From the NCBI RefSeq assembly GCF_009014635.1, contig NZ_BKCF01000001.1, positions 248,001-312,000 on the forward strand: 64,000 nt of DNA, written 5' to 3'. This DNA is from Patiriisocius marinistellae. Lineage in GTDB: Bacteria > Bacteroidota > Bacteroidia > Flavobacteriales > Flavobacteriaceae. The position numbers and the translations under genes are program-made. This document shows, one piece after another, positions 44,247-52,700 of the stretch. Under the pieces are notes generated by a model. The model was not told the origin of the DNA and did not search any database. It saw only the letters and a program-made list of their open reading frames with translations. The stretch's first letter is position 1, and the number at the start of each line of letters is the position of its first letter.

Positions 44247-46345
44247 TGGCAAAACAAATTAACGTTGCACTTATAGGAAACCCAAATACTGGAAAGACAT
44301 CTGTATTTAATAGATTAACGGGTCTTAATCAACAAGTGGGAAATTATCCCGGAATCACTGTTGAAAAAAAACAAGGAATTTGCAAACTTCCACGTGGTGT
44401 AAAAGCTCATATCCTTGATCTTCCTGGCACCTATAGTTTAAATGCTTCTTCACTAGATGAAAATGTTGTAATTGAATTATTATTAAATAAAAACGACAAG
44501 GATTTCCCAGATGTCGCAGTTGTAGTTACTGATGTTGAAAACCTAAAACGTAACCTTCTCCTATTTACTCAAATAAAGGATTTAGGAATACCAACAATCC
44601 TTGCCATAAATATGGCAGACAGGATGAAACGTAAAGCAATTTCGCTAGACGTAGAGCAGTTAGAACAAAGGCTTGAGACTAAAGTAGCGCTTATTAGTTC
44701 TAGAAAAAATGATGGCTTTGAAAACTTAAAAGAACTTATCATTGCCCATAAAACGCTATCTACAAAGCCAAGTTTAAATGCTTCGGTTATTGCTCCTGAG
44801 TATTTTGATAGGCTTAGAAAAGCTTTTCCAAATCAAGATTTGTATAAATTATGGCTCGTAATTACACAGGATGTAAATTTTGGGAAGTTAGACCGAAAAG
44901 AGATGAAAGGGGTTGCTTCATTTCAAACCGAAAGTACGAGTAATTTAAAACGTTTACAGCAAAAAGAAACTATTGCACGTTACCAGTTTATAAATGGTGT
45001 CCTTAAAGAAACACTCACTATTGACACCGCTAATGCTAAAGATTTAAGGAGTAGATTAGACCGTGTTTTAATGCACAAAATATGGGGGTATGTTATATTC
45101 TTTGCTATTTTACTCCTCATCTTCCAAGCTATTTTTGATTGGAGTAGTTACCCAATGGACTTTATTGATAGTTCCTTTGCCTCTTTTAGTGAGTGGACAA
45201 AAAATAATCTACCCGCGGGTGATTTTACAAATCTTATAAGCGAAGGAATCATCCCAGGACTTGGTGGTATCGTAATATTCATCCCGCAGATTGCATTTTT
45301 GTTTTTCTTTATTTCCATCCTTGAAGAAAGTGGCTATATGAGCCGAGTTGTTTTTTTAATGGACCGAGTTATGCGACGGTTTGGATTAAGCGGAAAAAGT
45401 GTTGTTCCCTTAATAGCAGGAACCGCCTGTGCCATTCCAGCAATTATGGCAACCCGAAATATTGAAAACTGGAAAGAACGGTTAATTACTATTCTTGTAA
45501 CACCATTTACAACTTGTTCTGCAAGGCTACCCGTTTATCTTATTATAATTGCACTTGTAATACCTGAGCAAAAAGTACTTGGAATCATAAGCCTACAAGC
45601 ATTAACACTTATGTTTATGTATTTATTAGGTTTTGGAGCTGCTATATTTTCAGCTTGGGCATTAGACAAAGTGTTGAAAATTAGGAGTAAGACATTCTTT
45701 GTTGTAGAGATGCCTAATTACAAACTTCCATTATTCAAGAATGTAGGGATTACGGTACTGGAGAAAACAAAATCATTTGTTTTTGGTGCTGGTAAAATTA
45801 TTTTAGCAATTTCAATCATCCTTTGGGTGTTAGCTTCTTACGGTCCAGGCGACTTTAATAAGGCTTCGGAAATTGTACAACAACAAAATATTTCAACTAA
45901 CATTTCAGAAGAAGAAATAGAGACTCAAATTGCGTCTTTTAAATTAGAGAATAGTTACATTGGACATGTAGGTAAATTTATAGAACCTGCCGTACGACCA
46001 TTAGGTTATGACTGGAAAATAGGGATTGCTTTAGTAAGTTCTTTTGCTGCGAGAGAAGTTTTTGTGGGTACTCTTGCTACAATTTATAGCGTAGGTAGTG
46101 ATGAGGAAGAAACAATTAAAAATCGCATGGCAGCCGAAGTAAACCCAATTTTAGGAACTCCATTATTTAATTTTGCTAGTGGTGTTTCGTTATTATTATT
46201 CTATGCATTTGCAATGCAATGTATGAGTACGCTTGCGATTGTTAAAAGAGAAACAAATAGTTGGAAATGGCCCATGTGGCAATTAGTGGTTATGACTGTG
46301 ATTGCCTATGTTGTAGCACTTGGGGCATATCAATGGTTAAAATAA
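44246..46345 (+). CDS. feoB: FeoB ferrous iron transporter
   Basis: This 699-residue inner-membrane Fe(II) transporter has an N-terminal G domain (G1 GNPNTGKTS at 11-19, G2-like GNYPGITVE, G3 DLPG, G4-like NMAD) and then the two Gate/core membrane regions. The core contains ISILEESGYMSRVVFLMDR and PLIAGTACAIPAIMATR with the Cys of the pore motif, and FTTCSARLPVY. Length is normal for Bacteroidetes. It is between feoA (1-bp overlap) and the small Cys-rich FeoB partner gene (11 bp downstream), forming a complete feo operon. Confidence 0.97.
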   Translation: MAKQINVALIGNPNTGKTSVFNRLTGLNQQVGNYPGITVEKKQGICKLPRGVKAHILDLPGTYSLNASSLDENVVIELLLNKNDKDFPDVAVVVTDVENLKRNLLLFTQIKDLGIPTILAINMADRMKRKAISLDVEQLEQRLETKVALISSRKNDGFENLKELIIAHKTLSTKPSLNASVIAPEYFDRLRKAFPNQDLYKLWLVITQDVNFGKLDRKEMKGVASFQTESTSNLKRLQQKETIARYQFINGVLKETLTIDTANAKDLRSRLDRVLMHKIWGYVIFFAILLLIFQAIFDWSSYPMDFIDSSFASFSEWTKNNLPAGDFTNLISEGIIPGLGGIVIFIPQIAFLFFFISILEESGYMSRVVFLMDRVMRRFGLSGKSVVPLIAGTACAIPAIMATRNIENWKERLITILVTPFTTCSARLPVYLIIIALVIPEQKVLGIISLQALTLMFMYLLGFGAAIFSAWALDKVLKIRSKTFFVVEMPNYKLPLFKNVGITVLEKTKSFVFGAGKIILAISIILWVLASYGPGDFNKASEIVQQQNISTNISEEEIETQIASFKLENSYIGHVGKFIEPAVRPLGYDWKIGIALVSSFAAREVFVGTLATIYSVGSDEEETIKNRMAAEVNPILGTPLFNFASGVSLLLFYAFAMQCMSTLAIVKRETNSWKWPMWQLVVMTVIAYVVALGAYQWLK

Positions 46346-46356
46346 ATTAAAAAATT

Positions 46357-46515
46357 ATGCAAACAACACTTGTAATTATCACATTTATTATTGCAGCAGG
46401 TTATCTGTTCAATAAATTTATTCTTGCTTCATTTTTAGAGAAGAAAAAAACATCTGTAGGAACTCTAGACGGCGGAAATACAAAATGTGGGAAGAGTGAC
46501 TGTGGTTGTCATTAA
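46357..46515 (+). CDS. FeoB-associated Cys-rich membrane protein
   Basis: A 52-residue protein with one membrane helix (MQTTLVIITFIIAAGYLFNK) and a C-terminal Cys/His motif ending CGKSDCGCH. It starts 11 bp after feoB. This layout matches the small FeoB-associated Cys-rich proteins found after feoB in many phyla, thought to help FeoB in the membrane. It is short and easily missed by gene callers. Confidence 0.9.
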   Translation: MQTTLVIITFIIAAGYLFNKFILASFLEKKKTSVGTLDGGNTKCGKSDCGCH

Positions 46516-46612
46516 TTTTAATTACGTCTAAAAATAATTACAGTTTTAAGCAAAAATGACGCTGATATCAATATAAAAAAACAGCGTATTTCTATATACT
46601 ATTAAAAACACC

Positions 46613-47017
46613 TTATTCTTCTATTTTGATTTCCTCCATAACAAGTAACTCATATTTCAACTTTCCTTGAGTGGTGCTGGTAGGATATGGGGATAAACTT
46701 ACAGCTTTAAAAACCGTGTTTTCAGTATTCGCAATTACCTTTTGTCTTCCTTTCTGGAAGAGTATAATTTCGGTAGTTTTTTTACCATTGTAGTCAATGA
46801 CAACCTCAACTTTAGATTTTCCTGCCCAAACACAATCAACATCACTGGGGCATCTTGAGTCCTCTAAAACTTCAGAAAGCATTATTGAAACACCATCTTT
46901 TACTATTGTTTCGCCCAAGGGTACTTTAAAAACAATTGTGGGAACTTTTACCTTACTGTTTTGGGCAAAGCCGAAATGTACCGTAAAAACTAAAAATAAT
47001 AAAGCTATTTTTTTCAT
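46613..47017 (-). CDS. Exported protein with CPxxVxCxWxG motif
   Basis: This 134-residue protein has a signal peptide (MKKIALLFLVFTVHFGFAQ) and a compact beta-rich domain containing LSEVLEDSRCPSDVDCVWAGKSKVEV. The two cysteines probably form a disulfide. The DSRCPxxxxCxWAG motif recurs in small exported Bacteroidetes proteins whose role I do not know. It is the last gene downstream of the metal ABC transporter operon on the minus strand (75 bp after the permease gene) and may belong to it. A short hairpin lies in front of its start codon. Confidence 0.7.
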   Translation of the reverse strand: MKKIALLFLVFTVHFGFAQNSKVKVPTIVFKVPLGETIVKDGVSIMLSEVLEDSRCPSDVDCVWAGKSKVEVVIDYNGKKTTEIILFQKGRQKVIANTENTVFKAVSLSPYPTSTTQGKLKYELLVMEEIKIEE

Positions 47018-47025
47018 ATCTATTT

Positions 47026-47037
47026 CTCCCTAAGGAG
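47026..47037 (-). promoter_or_regulatory. Short hairpin at the start of the 134-residue protein gene
   Basis: CTCC-CTAA-GGAG lies 8 nt before the start codon. On the transcript this reads ACCTCCTTAGGGAG, where the Shine-Dalgarno-like GGGAG pairs with the CTCC before it. A similar small hairpin precedes the outer-membrane protein gene of the same operon (51852). Confidence 0.35.
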
Positions 47038-47092
47038 GTAAATTATTAATTAAACTTCAACCTTAAGACTGAAAGAACAATGCCACATTTTA

Positions 47093-48253
47093 CTAACCTC
47101 TAAACAAAAAGAAATCCTCTTTTAAGTGTTCAATTTTTTCATCCTTGTTTGTGATAATATATTCTAATGCGGTATTTGTAAAATCTGAACCTTTTTTAGT
47201 CAACGAAATAATTTGTTGATCAATTGTAATCATGTTGTTCTTTAGAGCTAAATCTACCACTGTTTTTGCTTTTACGTGTTGCCAATTTATATGCTCTCTC
47301 AAGTGATTGATATGACGTTCCTTTAACTCTTGATGGTTGTTTAAATGAAGTAAAAATGTTAATAATGATACTTCTATGCGCTGTTGTTTCTGTCTATAAA
47401 GTACAGATATTAACCCTTTTTTGGGTGCAAATAAATAAATTGTTAAAAATACAAATCCAAGCATTGTTGAAATTGAACCAGCAATCGAAGCGTCTAACCA
47501 GTGGGCCAACCAATATCCAGCAATCGCAGCAAATATTCCAAAGCAAACCGAAAGAGTTAGCATTTTTTTCAAGTTTGATGTCAATAAATATGCCGTCGCT
47601 GCTGGTGCAATCATTAATGCAACTACGAGAATCGCTCCCACTGCATCAAAAGCTCCTACGACCGTTACTGATGAAATTGACATCAATCCATAATGCATAA
47701 TCGCTGGAGAAAAACCGAGTGCTGAGGACAAACCAACATCAAATGTACTAACCTTCAATTCTTTGAAAAACAAGAATAATAAGAGAAGTGTACTTAATAA
47801 AATGACCCCCATAATTATGAGCGATTTTGGCCCAATATCAACTCCCCCTAGGATTAGTCTATCAAATGGTGCAAAAGCTAATTCTCCTAATAAAACTGCG
47901 TCAACGTCTAGGTGGACATCGTTTGCATTTTTAGCGATTAAAATAACTCCAATGCTAAACAATGCTGGAAAAACTAACCCAATGGCAGTATCTTCTTTAA
48001 CCAGCCCTGTTTTCTGTATTCGTTCCACGAGCACGACCGTAATAATCCCTGTAAATGCAGCAAGAATAATTAATAATGGGGAGTTTAAATCTTCGGTAAT
48101 AAAGAACCCAAGAACAAGCCCAGGGAGTATGGAATGGCTAATAGCGTCACTAATTAAGGCCATTTTCCGAAGTACTAAAAACACTCCTGGAATGGCACAT
48201 GCAACAGCAACTACTGCAGCAATTAATTGTATTTCAATTTGCGGGCTATTCAT
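47093..48253 (-). CDS. Metal ABC transporter permease with C-terminal winged-helix-like domain (1)
   Basis: This 386-residue protein has an ABC-3/ZnuB-TroC-type permease part at about 1-285 (IPGVFLVLRKMALISDAISHSILPG near the start; 8-9 helices). The C-terminal 100 residues (LLTFLLHLNNHQELKERHINHLREHINWQHVKAKTVVDLALKNN, cut here for length; then MITIDQQIISLTKKG) look like the winged-helix part of DtxR/MntR-type regulators. Chlamydial YtgCR is a known permease-repressor fusion of this sort. It overlaps the preceding permease gene by 8 bp. With it, the ATPase and the binding protein it should form a manganese, zinc or iron importer. Confidence 0.9.
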   Translation of the reverse strand: MNSPQIEIQLIAAVVAVACAIPGVFLVLRKMALISDAISHSILPGLVLGFFITEDLNSPLLIILAAFTGIITVVLVERIQKTGLVKEDTAIGLVFPALFSIGVILIAKNANDVHLDVDAVLLGELAFAPFDRLILGGVDIGPKSLIIMGVILLSTLLLLFLFFKELKVSTFDVGLSSALGFSPAIMHYGLMSISSVTVVGAFDAVGAILVVALMIAPAATAYLLTSNLKKMLTLSVCFGIFAAIAGYWLAHWLDASIAGSISTMLGFVFLTIYLFAPKKGLISVLYRQKQQRIEVSLLTFLLHLNNHQELKERHINHLREHINWQHVKAKTVVDLALKNNMITIDQQIISLTKKGSDFTNTALEYIITNKDEKIEHLKEDFFLFRG

Positions 48254-49373
48254 TAACTTCTAATTGTTTATTAAACAAATTTTCAGCCTCATTAAATCCT
48301 TTTTCTGTCATCGCCCACTCTTGCTTATTAAGTGTTATCCATTCTTTTTCCTCCATTTCACGAAGCGATTTTTTTGTAAATCCCTGAAAATTATTTAAAA
48401 TTTTAATTGCGTGTGGGTGTGAAATATTCTCATGTGTTTGAGCAATTCCAAACATGAGTTGAAGTGTTTTTTTCAATTGTAAATCATTACGATTTCTTCT
48501 GAAACGTAACTCCCTAAAAAGCAATCCACGTCCGGGAGAAAATATAAAAGAAACCAAAACAAATACACTGGCAACCAAAACAATTACTGGGCCAGTAGAA
48601 AGATTGTTTTGACTAGCACTAATAGCAGTTCCAAAGACTCCCGAAAATGCACCAAATATAGCAGCTAAAAACACCATTACACTTAATTTATTGGTCCATT
48701 GTCTTGCTGCTGCTGCTGGAGCTAATAACATAGCACTCATCAATACAACCCCCACTGTTTGTAAACCAAGCACAATCGCTAATACTATAAAAAATGTAAT
48801 GAGAATATCAATAAACCGTGTATTAAAGCCTAGTGTTTTTGTATAATCTGCATCAAATAATAGAAGTTTAAATTCTTTCCAAAATAGCACCATAATAAAC
48901 AATGCAATTGAAGTGACGATTATCATTAAATTGACATCACTTTCAACAAGTGTTGCCGCTTGACCAAAAAGGTACTTATCTAACCCTGCCTGATTTGCAT
49001 TGGGTTGTTTTTGAATAAACGTAAGTAATAACATTCCAAATCCAAAGAAAAGAGAAAGTACTAATCCTAATGCCGTGTCACTTTTTAAATGCGTTTTTGT
49101 CGTCATTCCCTTAATCCAGAATGTTCCTATTAAACCACTAACCAATGCGCCTAATAATAAAATATTTGTATCCTTCGCTCCTGTAATTAAAAATGCAATT
49201 GCAATCCCAGGTAATGCCGCATGCGAAATTGCATCTCCTAAGAGGCTTTGTTTACGCAACACAGCAAAACTACCAAGCATCCCACAAATAGCTCCCAAAA
49301 CGGCTGTACCTAACGTAATTGTTCGTAATGTGTAATCGTTAGTTAGTAGTTGAAAATATTCGCTGATACTCAT
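48246..49373 (-). CDS. Metal ABC transporter permease with C-terminal winged-helix-like domain (2)
   Basis: This 375-residue protein is a second ABC-3 family permease (GMLGSFAVLRKQSLLGDAISH at about 31-51; 8-9 helices to about residue 285). It also carries a C-terminal extension (NDLQLKKTLQLMFGIAQTHE ... KKSLREMEEKEWITLNKQEWAMTEKGFNEAENLF), with the helix-wing pattern of DtxR-like domains. Two different permeases suggest a heterodimeric channel as in TroCD/MntBC-type importers. The gene follows the ATPase by 11 bp and overlaps the next permease by 8 bp. Confidence 0.9.
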   Translation of the reverse strand: MSISEYFQLLTNDYTLRTITLGTAVLGAICGMLGSFAVLRKQSLLGDAISHAALPGIAIAFLITGAKDTNILLLGALVSGLIGTFWIKGMTTKTHLKSDTALGLVLSLFFGFGMLLLTFIQKQPNANQAGLDKYLFGQAATLVESDVNLMIIVTSIALFIMVLFWKEFKLLLFDADYTKTLGFNTRFIDILITFFIVLAIVLGLQTVGVVLMSAMLLAPAAAARQWTNKLSVMVFLAAIFGAFSGVFGTAISASQNNLSTGPVIVLVASVFVLVSFIFSPGRGLLFRELRFRRNRNDLQLKKTLQLMFGIAQTHENISHPHAIKILNNFQGFTKKSLREMEEKEWITLNKQEWAMTEKGFNEAENLFNKQLEVNE

Positions 49374-49384
49374 TTAGTCGATAG

Positions 49385-50122
49385 TTATTTATTTACTGCA
49401 ACTTTATAATTTATACCGTAGGTTTTTGTTAAGTTATCATCGTTAAAGATTTCTTTTACAGGTCCTGTAGCAATTTTCTTTACGTTTAAAAATGTCACCC
49501 AATCAAAATACTCAGGAACAGTTTGTAAATCATGGTGAACTACAACTACCGTCTTTCCTGCTTTTCTAAGTTCCTTTAAAATGTTAATAATTGCAATTTC
49601 GGTAGTGGCATCTACACCTTGAAAAGGTTCATCCATAAAATAAATTGCTGCATTTTGAACTAAGGCTCTTGCTAGGAATACACGTTGCTGTTGCCCACCA
49701 CTCAATTGACTTATTTGCCTATTTTTAAAGGAAAGCATACCTACTTTTTCTAAAGCCTCTAATGATGCTTTTTTCTCTTTTTGGCCAGGTCGCTTTATCC
49801 AGCCTAGGCTCCCGTAGGTACCCATCATTACAACATCAATGGCTGTCGTTGGAAAATCCCAATCTACACTTCCTTTTTGGGGAACATAAGCAACTAATTT
49901 ACGTTGTTTATCATAAGGCTTCCCATAGATAGAAACACTCCCTGCAATAGGGTCAATAATTCCTAAAATTGATTTTATCAAAGTAGATTTTCCTGCCCCA
50001 TTAGGGCCAACTATCGCCATTAATACGGCTTCGGGTACAACTAGATCTATATCCCACAACACGGGTTTATAATTGTAGGCTACCGTTAAATCATCAACTT
50101 GTATTGCTATCTTTTGTTTCAT
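49385..50122 (-). CDS. Metal ABC transporter ATP-binding protein
   Basis: This 245-residue ATPase has Walker [11 protein letters not shown], the Q-loop in [23 protein letters not shown] (typical of the Mn/Zn family), the signature [15 protein letters not shown], Walker B YFMDEPF and the switch His in VVVVHHDL. It powers import by the neighbouring permeases. It starts 1 bp after the stop of the binding-protein gene and is followed within 11 bp by the permease genes. Confidence 0.95.
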   Translation of the reverse strand: MKQKIAIQVDDLTVAYNYKPVLWDIDLVVPEAVLMAIVGPNGAGKSTLIKSILGIIDPIAGSVSIYGKPYDKQRKLVAYVPQKGSVDWDFPTTAIDVVMMGTYGSLGWIKRPGQKEKKASLEALEKVGMLSFKNRQISQLSGGQQQRVFLARALVQNAAIYFMDEPFQGVDATTEIAIINILKELRKAGKTVVVVHHDLQTVPEYFDWVTFLNVKKIATGPVKEIFNDDNLTKTYGINYKVAVNK

Positions 50123-50123
50123 C

Positions 50124-51041
50124 TTAATTTAGTGCATTAACAATAGTGCTCACGTTGTAACGAAACATTCCAAGATATGTTCCCTCAATAGTACCAGCAT
50201 CTCCTAGTGCATCGCTAAATAAAGATCCTCCTATTTTCACTTCGTGATTTTTTGATAATACTGCCGCTTGTAAAGCTTCAATAGTACGTCTTGGAACAGA
50301 GCTTTCAATGAAAATTGCTTTTACTTTATTATCAATGATAAACTGAGATAGCTTTTGAACATCTTGTACTCCAGCTTCTGTTGCTGTTGAAAGCCCCTGT
50401 AAACCTACAACATTAAACCCATAAGATTTACCAAAGTAATTAAATGCATCATGTGCTGTAACTAATATTCTTTTTTCTTTGGGAAGCGTAGCTATTGTAT
50501 TTTTAACTTCAGACTGTAAAACATCTAATTTTAATAAAAATACTTTTTCATTTTCAATATATGTAACTGCATTTTTTGGGTCTTTTTTAGATAACACATC
50601 TGCTACTTTTTTGGCGTATGTTTTAAAAAATTCAATATTAAACCAAACATGTGGGTCGTAGTTTGAGGCAAAATACTCTGAGCCAATTAATTCTCCTTTT
50701 GGCAAATATTCACCAAGAGCAATGGTTTCTTTTTTTGATTCCATCTTTTCAAAAACCTCCACTAGTTTTCCTTCAAGATGAAGACCATTGTAGAAAATAA
50801 CATCGGCATTAAAAAGTTTTGATACATCGCCCTCACTTGCTTTGTATAAATGTGGATCAACTCCTGCTCCCATTAAACCTTGAACATTGACCATATCACC
50901 CCCTATATTTTTAACAAGGTCTGTTATCATCGACGTTGTTGTGACAATGTTTAATATTTCGGCTTTGCCATCTTCTTTTCTTTCATTTTTGCAACCCAAT
51001 ATGGCTATCGTTATGGCTAATGCAACAAATTTTTTTATCAT
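50124..51041 (-). CDS. Metal ABC transporter substrate-binding lipoprotein (TroA/ZnuA family)
   Basis: This 305-residue protein has a lipoprotein signal (AITIAILGC, Cys17) and the cluster A-I fold. The likely metal ligands are His64 (GVDPHLY), His131 (DPHVWFN), His197 (VTAHDAF) and Asp277 (LFSDALG), the His3-Asp set of TroA rather than the His2-Glu-Asp set of PsaA. There is no His-rich loop as in many ZnuA proteins. Manganese or zinc are the likely cargo; the nearby MntR-type regulator favours manganese. It would sit on the periplasmic face of the inner membrane. Confidence 0.93.
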   Translation of the reverse strand: MIKKFVALAITIAILGCKNERKEDGKAEILNIVTTTSMITDLVKNIGGDMVNVQGLMGAGVDPHLYKASEGDVSKLFNADVIFYNGLHLEGKLVEVFEKMESKKETIALGEYLPKGELIGSEYFASNYDPHVWFNIEFFKTYAKKVADVLSKKDPKNAVTYIENEKVFLLKLDVLQSEVKNTIATLPKEKRILVTAHDAFNYFGKSYGFNVVGLQGLSTATEAGVQDVQKLSQFIIDNKVKAIFIESSVPRRTIEALQAAVLSKNHEVKIGGSLFSDALGDAGTIEGTYLGMFRYNVSTIVNALN

Positions 51042-51063
51042 GTTTTTCTTTTTGAAATATTAA

Positions 51064-51843
51064 TTATTTGAAAATCCTATAGCTTAGTCCAGCACTCACT
51101 AACAAATCTTGACCTTTTGTAATACTAGTTCCTATGGTTGCATCCAGCTGTAAGTTGGGTAATATTAAATATGTAACTCCTGTATCCCAAAAGTGATTTG
51201 CACTGCTGTTTTCTGGCAAATCTCCATAAAGCTCAAGATAAAAACCGTATGAATCTGTAATGCTATATCCATAAGCTACTGTATAAATATATGCTGCCCC
51301 CAATGTATCTGCTTCCCACTGTGCACCTAGATTATAGGCAATACTAGATTTTTTTGAAAGCGTGTGATCAAAGGCAAACCTAAAATCTATCGCTGTGTTT
51401 TCTGGTTTGTAATCGTTCGCTGCAGAGAAGGGTAAAAACAAATGCCCAATTAGACCTATTGTAGGCATTAAACCTTTTTCTTCAGTAATATTAACTTTAA
51501 CTCCAGCAAGCAACGGGGAGAGGCCGCTTAACACATTTGGGGCTACATTACCGTTGACCGTAGTTCTTGCCTCTTCAAAATTCCAGCCCAATCTTAATTC
51601 TAGATTTTCTAAAAGACCATACCTAAGTAATGTTGTGTTGTACACAAACGTTTCTTCTTTTATGCTGTTTTCTTCAAATGATGTGTAAAAAGCTCCAGTT
51701 TCAATCTGCAAAGCTCCTTTAGGGACGGTGTTTGGAGCCTCAGTAGCATCTGGTCTATCTGTTATTAACTCTGCCTTTTCGTCTTGAGAGAAAGCGTGAA
51801 AAGACACCAAAAATAACATTATTAAAGAGAGTTTTATTTTCAT
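51064..51843 (-). CDS. Putative outer-membrane channel of the metal operon (phenol_MetA_deg-like)
   Basis: This 259-residue protein has a signal peptide (MKIKLSLIMLFLVSFHAFSQ) and a beta-barrel-like sequence that starts with ELITDRPDATEAPNTVPKGALQIETGAF, the usual start of the phenol-degradation MetA-like outer-membrane family. It ends in YRIFK. It lies between the DtxR-type regulator gene and the binding-protein gene, all on the minus strand (22 bp before the latter), so it is probably the outer-membrane entry step or a metal-related barrel. No TonB box or plug is present, so passive transport is assumed. Confidence 0.8.
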   Translation of the reverse strand: MKIKLSLIMLFLVSFHAFSQDEKAELITDRPDATEAPNTVPKGALQIETGAFYTSFEENSIKEETFVYNTTLLRYGLLENLELRLGWNFEEARTTVNGNVAPNVLSGLSPLLAGVKVNITEEKGLMPTIGLIGHLFLPFSAANDYKPENTAIDFRFAFDHTLSKKSSIAYNLGAQWEADTLGAAYIYTVAYGYSITDSYGFYLELYGDLPENSSANHFWDTGVTYLILPNLQLDATIGTSITKGQDLLVSAGLSYRIFK

Positions 51844-51851
51844 TTATTATG

Positions 51852-51863
51852 CCCTCGTAAGGG
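51852..51863 (-). promoter_or_regulatory. Short hairpin before the outer-membrane protein gene
   Basis: CCCT-CGTA-AGGG lies 8 nt before the start codon at 51843. On the transcript it pairs a purine-rich GAGGG, which resembles a ribosome-binding site in a group that rarely has one. See the similar element at 47026. Confidence 0.35.
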
Positions 51864-51920
51864 TGATTATTAAATTAATTATTTGTGTTTAATATATAAT
51901 TGAATGATGTAAGACAGTTA

Positions 51921-52577
51921 TTAAGCTGTTTGTATATATAGATTTTCTGCAATCTTTTGTGATATAAAAAATTGATCTCGTCCTACTTGAATAATCATTG
52001 AGCCATCAAAAAATTCTTTGCCAAGAACACTAATTTTAGTGCCAATAGTAATTTTTTTCTTGTCCAAATATTGCAAATACTCCGTACTTGTTTCTTTCAC
52101 TCCTACACAAACGCCACTTTGTTTTTTCTTTAATTCTGAAAGTAGTTTCTTTTCTGTGTTTTTAAAATTACCCTTGGCGTCTGGAATGGGGTCTCCATGT
52201 GGATCAAAAGCTGGATTGCCTAAAAACTTATCAAGCCTATTTATTAGCTCTTCACTATGAACATGTTCTAATTGCTCTGCAATTTCATGCACTTCGTCCC
52301 AATGAAATTTTAACTTATCTACCAAAAAGACTTCCCACAACCTGTGTTTTCTTATAACGTTTGCCGCTATTATCCTGCCTTCTTCGGTAAGTTGTACGCC
52401 TTTATATTTTCTATATGAAAGTATTTTTTTTTCAGCAAGCTTTTGCACCATATCAGTTACAGAAGATGGCTTTGTTTCCATACTTTCTGCAATAGCATTT
52501 GTACTTACCTCTTTACCAGCTTCCTGTTGTAAATGGTAAATTGATTTTATATAATTTTCTTCGGCTAATGAATACAT
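51921..52577 (-). CDS. DtxR/MntR-family metal-dependent transcriptional regulator
   Basis: This 218-residue repressor has an N-terminal winged helix (MYSLAEENYIKSIYHLQ ... ETKPSSVTDMVQKLAEKKILSYRKYKG), a dimerisation/metal-binding domain (EHVHSEELINRLDKFLGNP, FDPHGDPIPD) and a C-terminal FeoA/SH3-like domain from about 150 (KKITIGTKISVLGKEF). The extra domain is as in DtxR/IdeR and long MntR forms. It lies upstream of the metal transporter genes on the same strand and should repress them when the metal is plentiful. A -7 box sits exactly 4 nt before the ATG. Confidence 0.95.
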   Translation of the reverse strand: MYSLAEENYIKSIYHLQQEAGKEVSTNAIAESMETKPSSVTDMVQKLAEKKILSYRKYKGVQLTEEGRIIAANVIRKHRLWEVFLVDKLKFHWDEVHEIAEQLEHVHSEELINRLDKFLGNPAFDPHGDPIPDAKGNFKNTEKKLLSELKKKQSGVCVGVKETSTEYLQYLDKKKITIGTKISVLGKEFFDGSMIIQVGRDQFFISQKIAENLYIQTA

Positions 52578-52581
52578 ACGG

Positions 52582-52589
52582 CAAAGGTA
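52582..52589 (-). promoter_or_regulatory. -7 box of DtxR-type regulator gene, predicts leaderless mRNA
   Basis: TACCTTTG on the minus strand is a perfect TAnnTTTG box followed by CCGT and the ATG at 52577. ATGTGTACATAT about 25 nt further upstream is partly palindromic and could be an operator. Confidence 0.6.
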
Positions 52590-52650
52590 ATTTTATTTTT
52601 CGATATGTACACATTTTATTTTTAGCTTAGACTAAAAATAAAAATTAAAT

Positions 52651-52683
52651 AAAAAATTAAGAGCAATCTGCTCTTAATTTTTT
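52651..52683 (-). terminator. Terminator after DnaJ-domain gene
   Basis: A 15-bp perfect stem of AAAAAATTAAGAGCA with its complement around a 3-nt loop, T runs on both strands, 17 bp after the stop of the DnaJ-domain gene. It separates that gene from the metal regulon. Confidence 0.92.
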
Positions 52684-52700
52684 ATTTATATTACTAAGGA

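Noticed and set aside
46560-46595. ACGCTG...CAGCGT inverted repeat between the feo operon and the next gene
   Set aside because: The 6-bp arms are far apart and have no T run; too weak to call a terminator.
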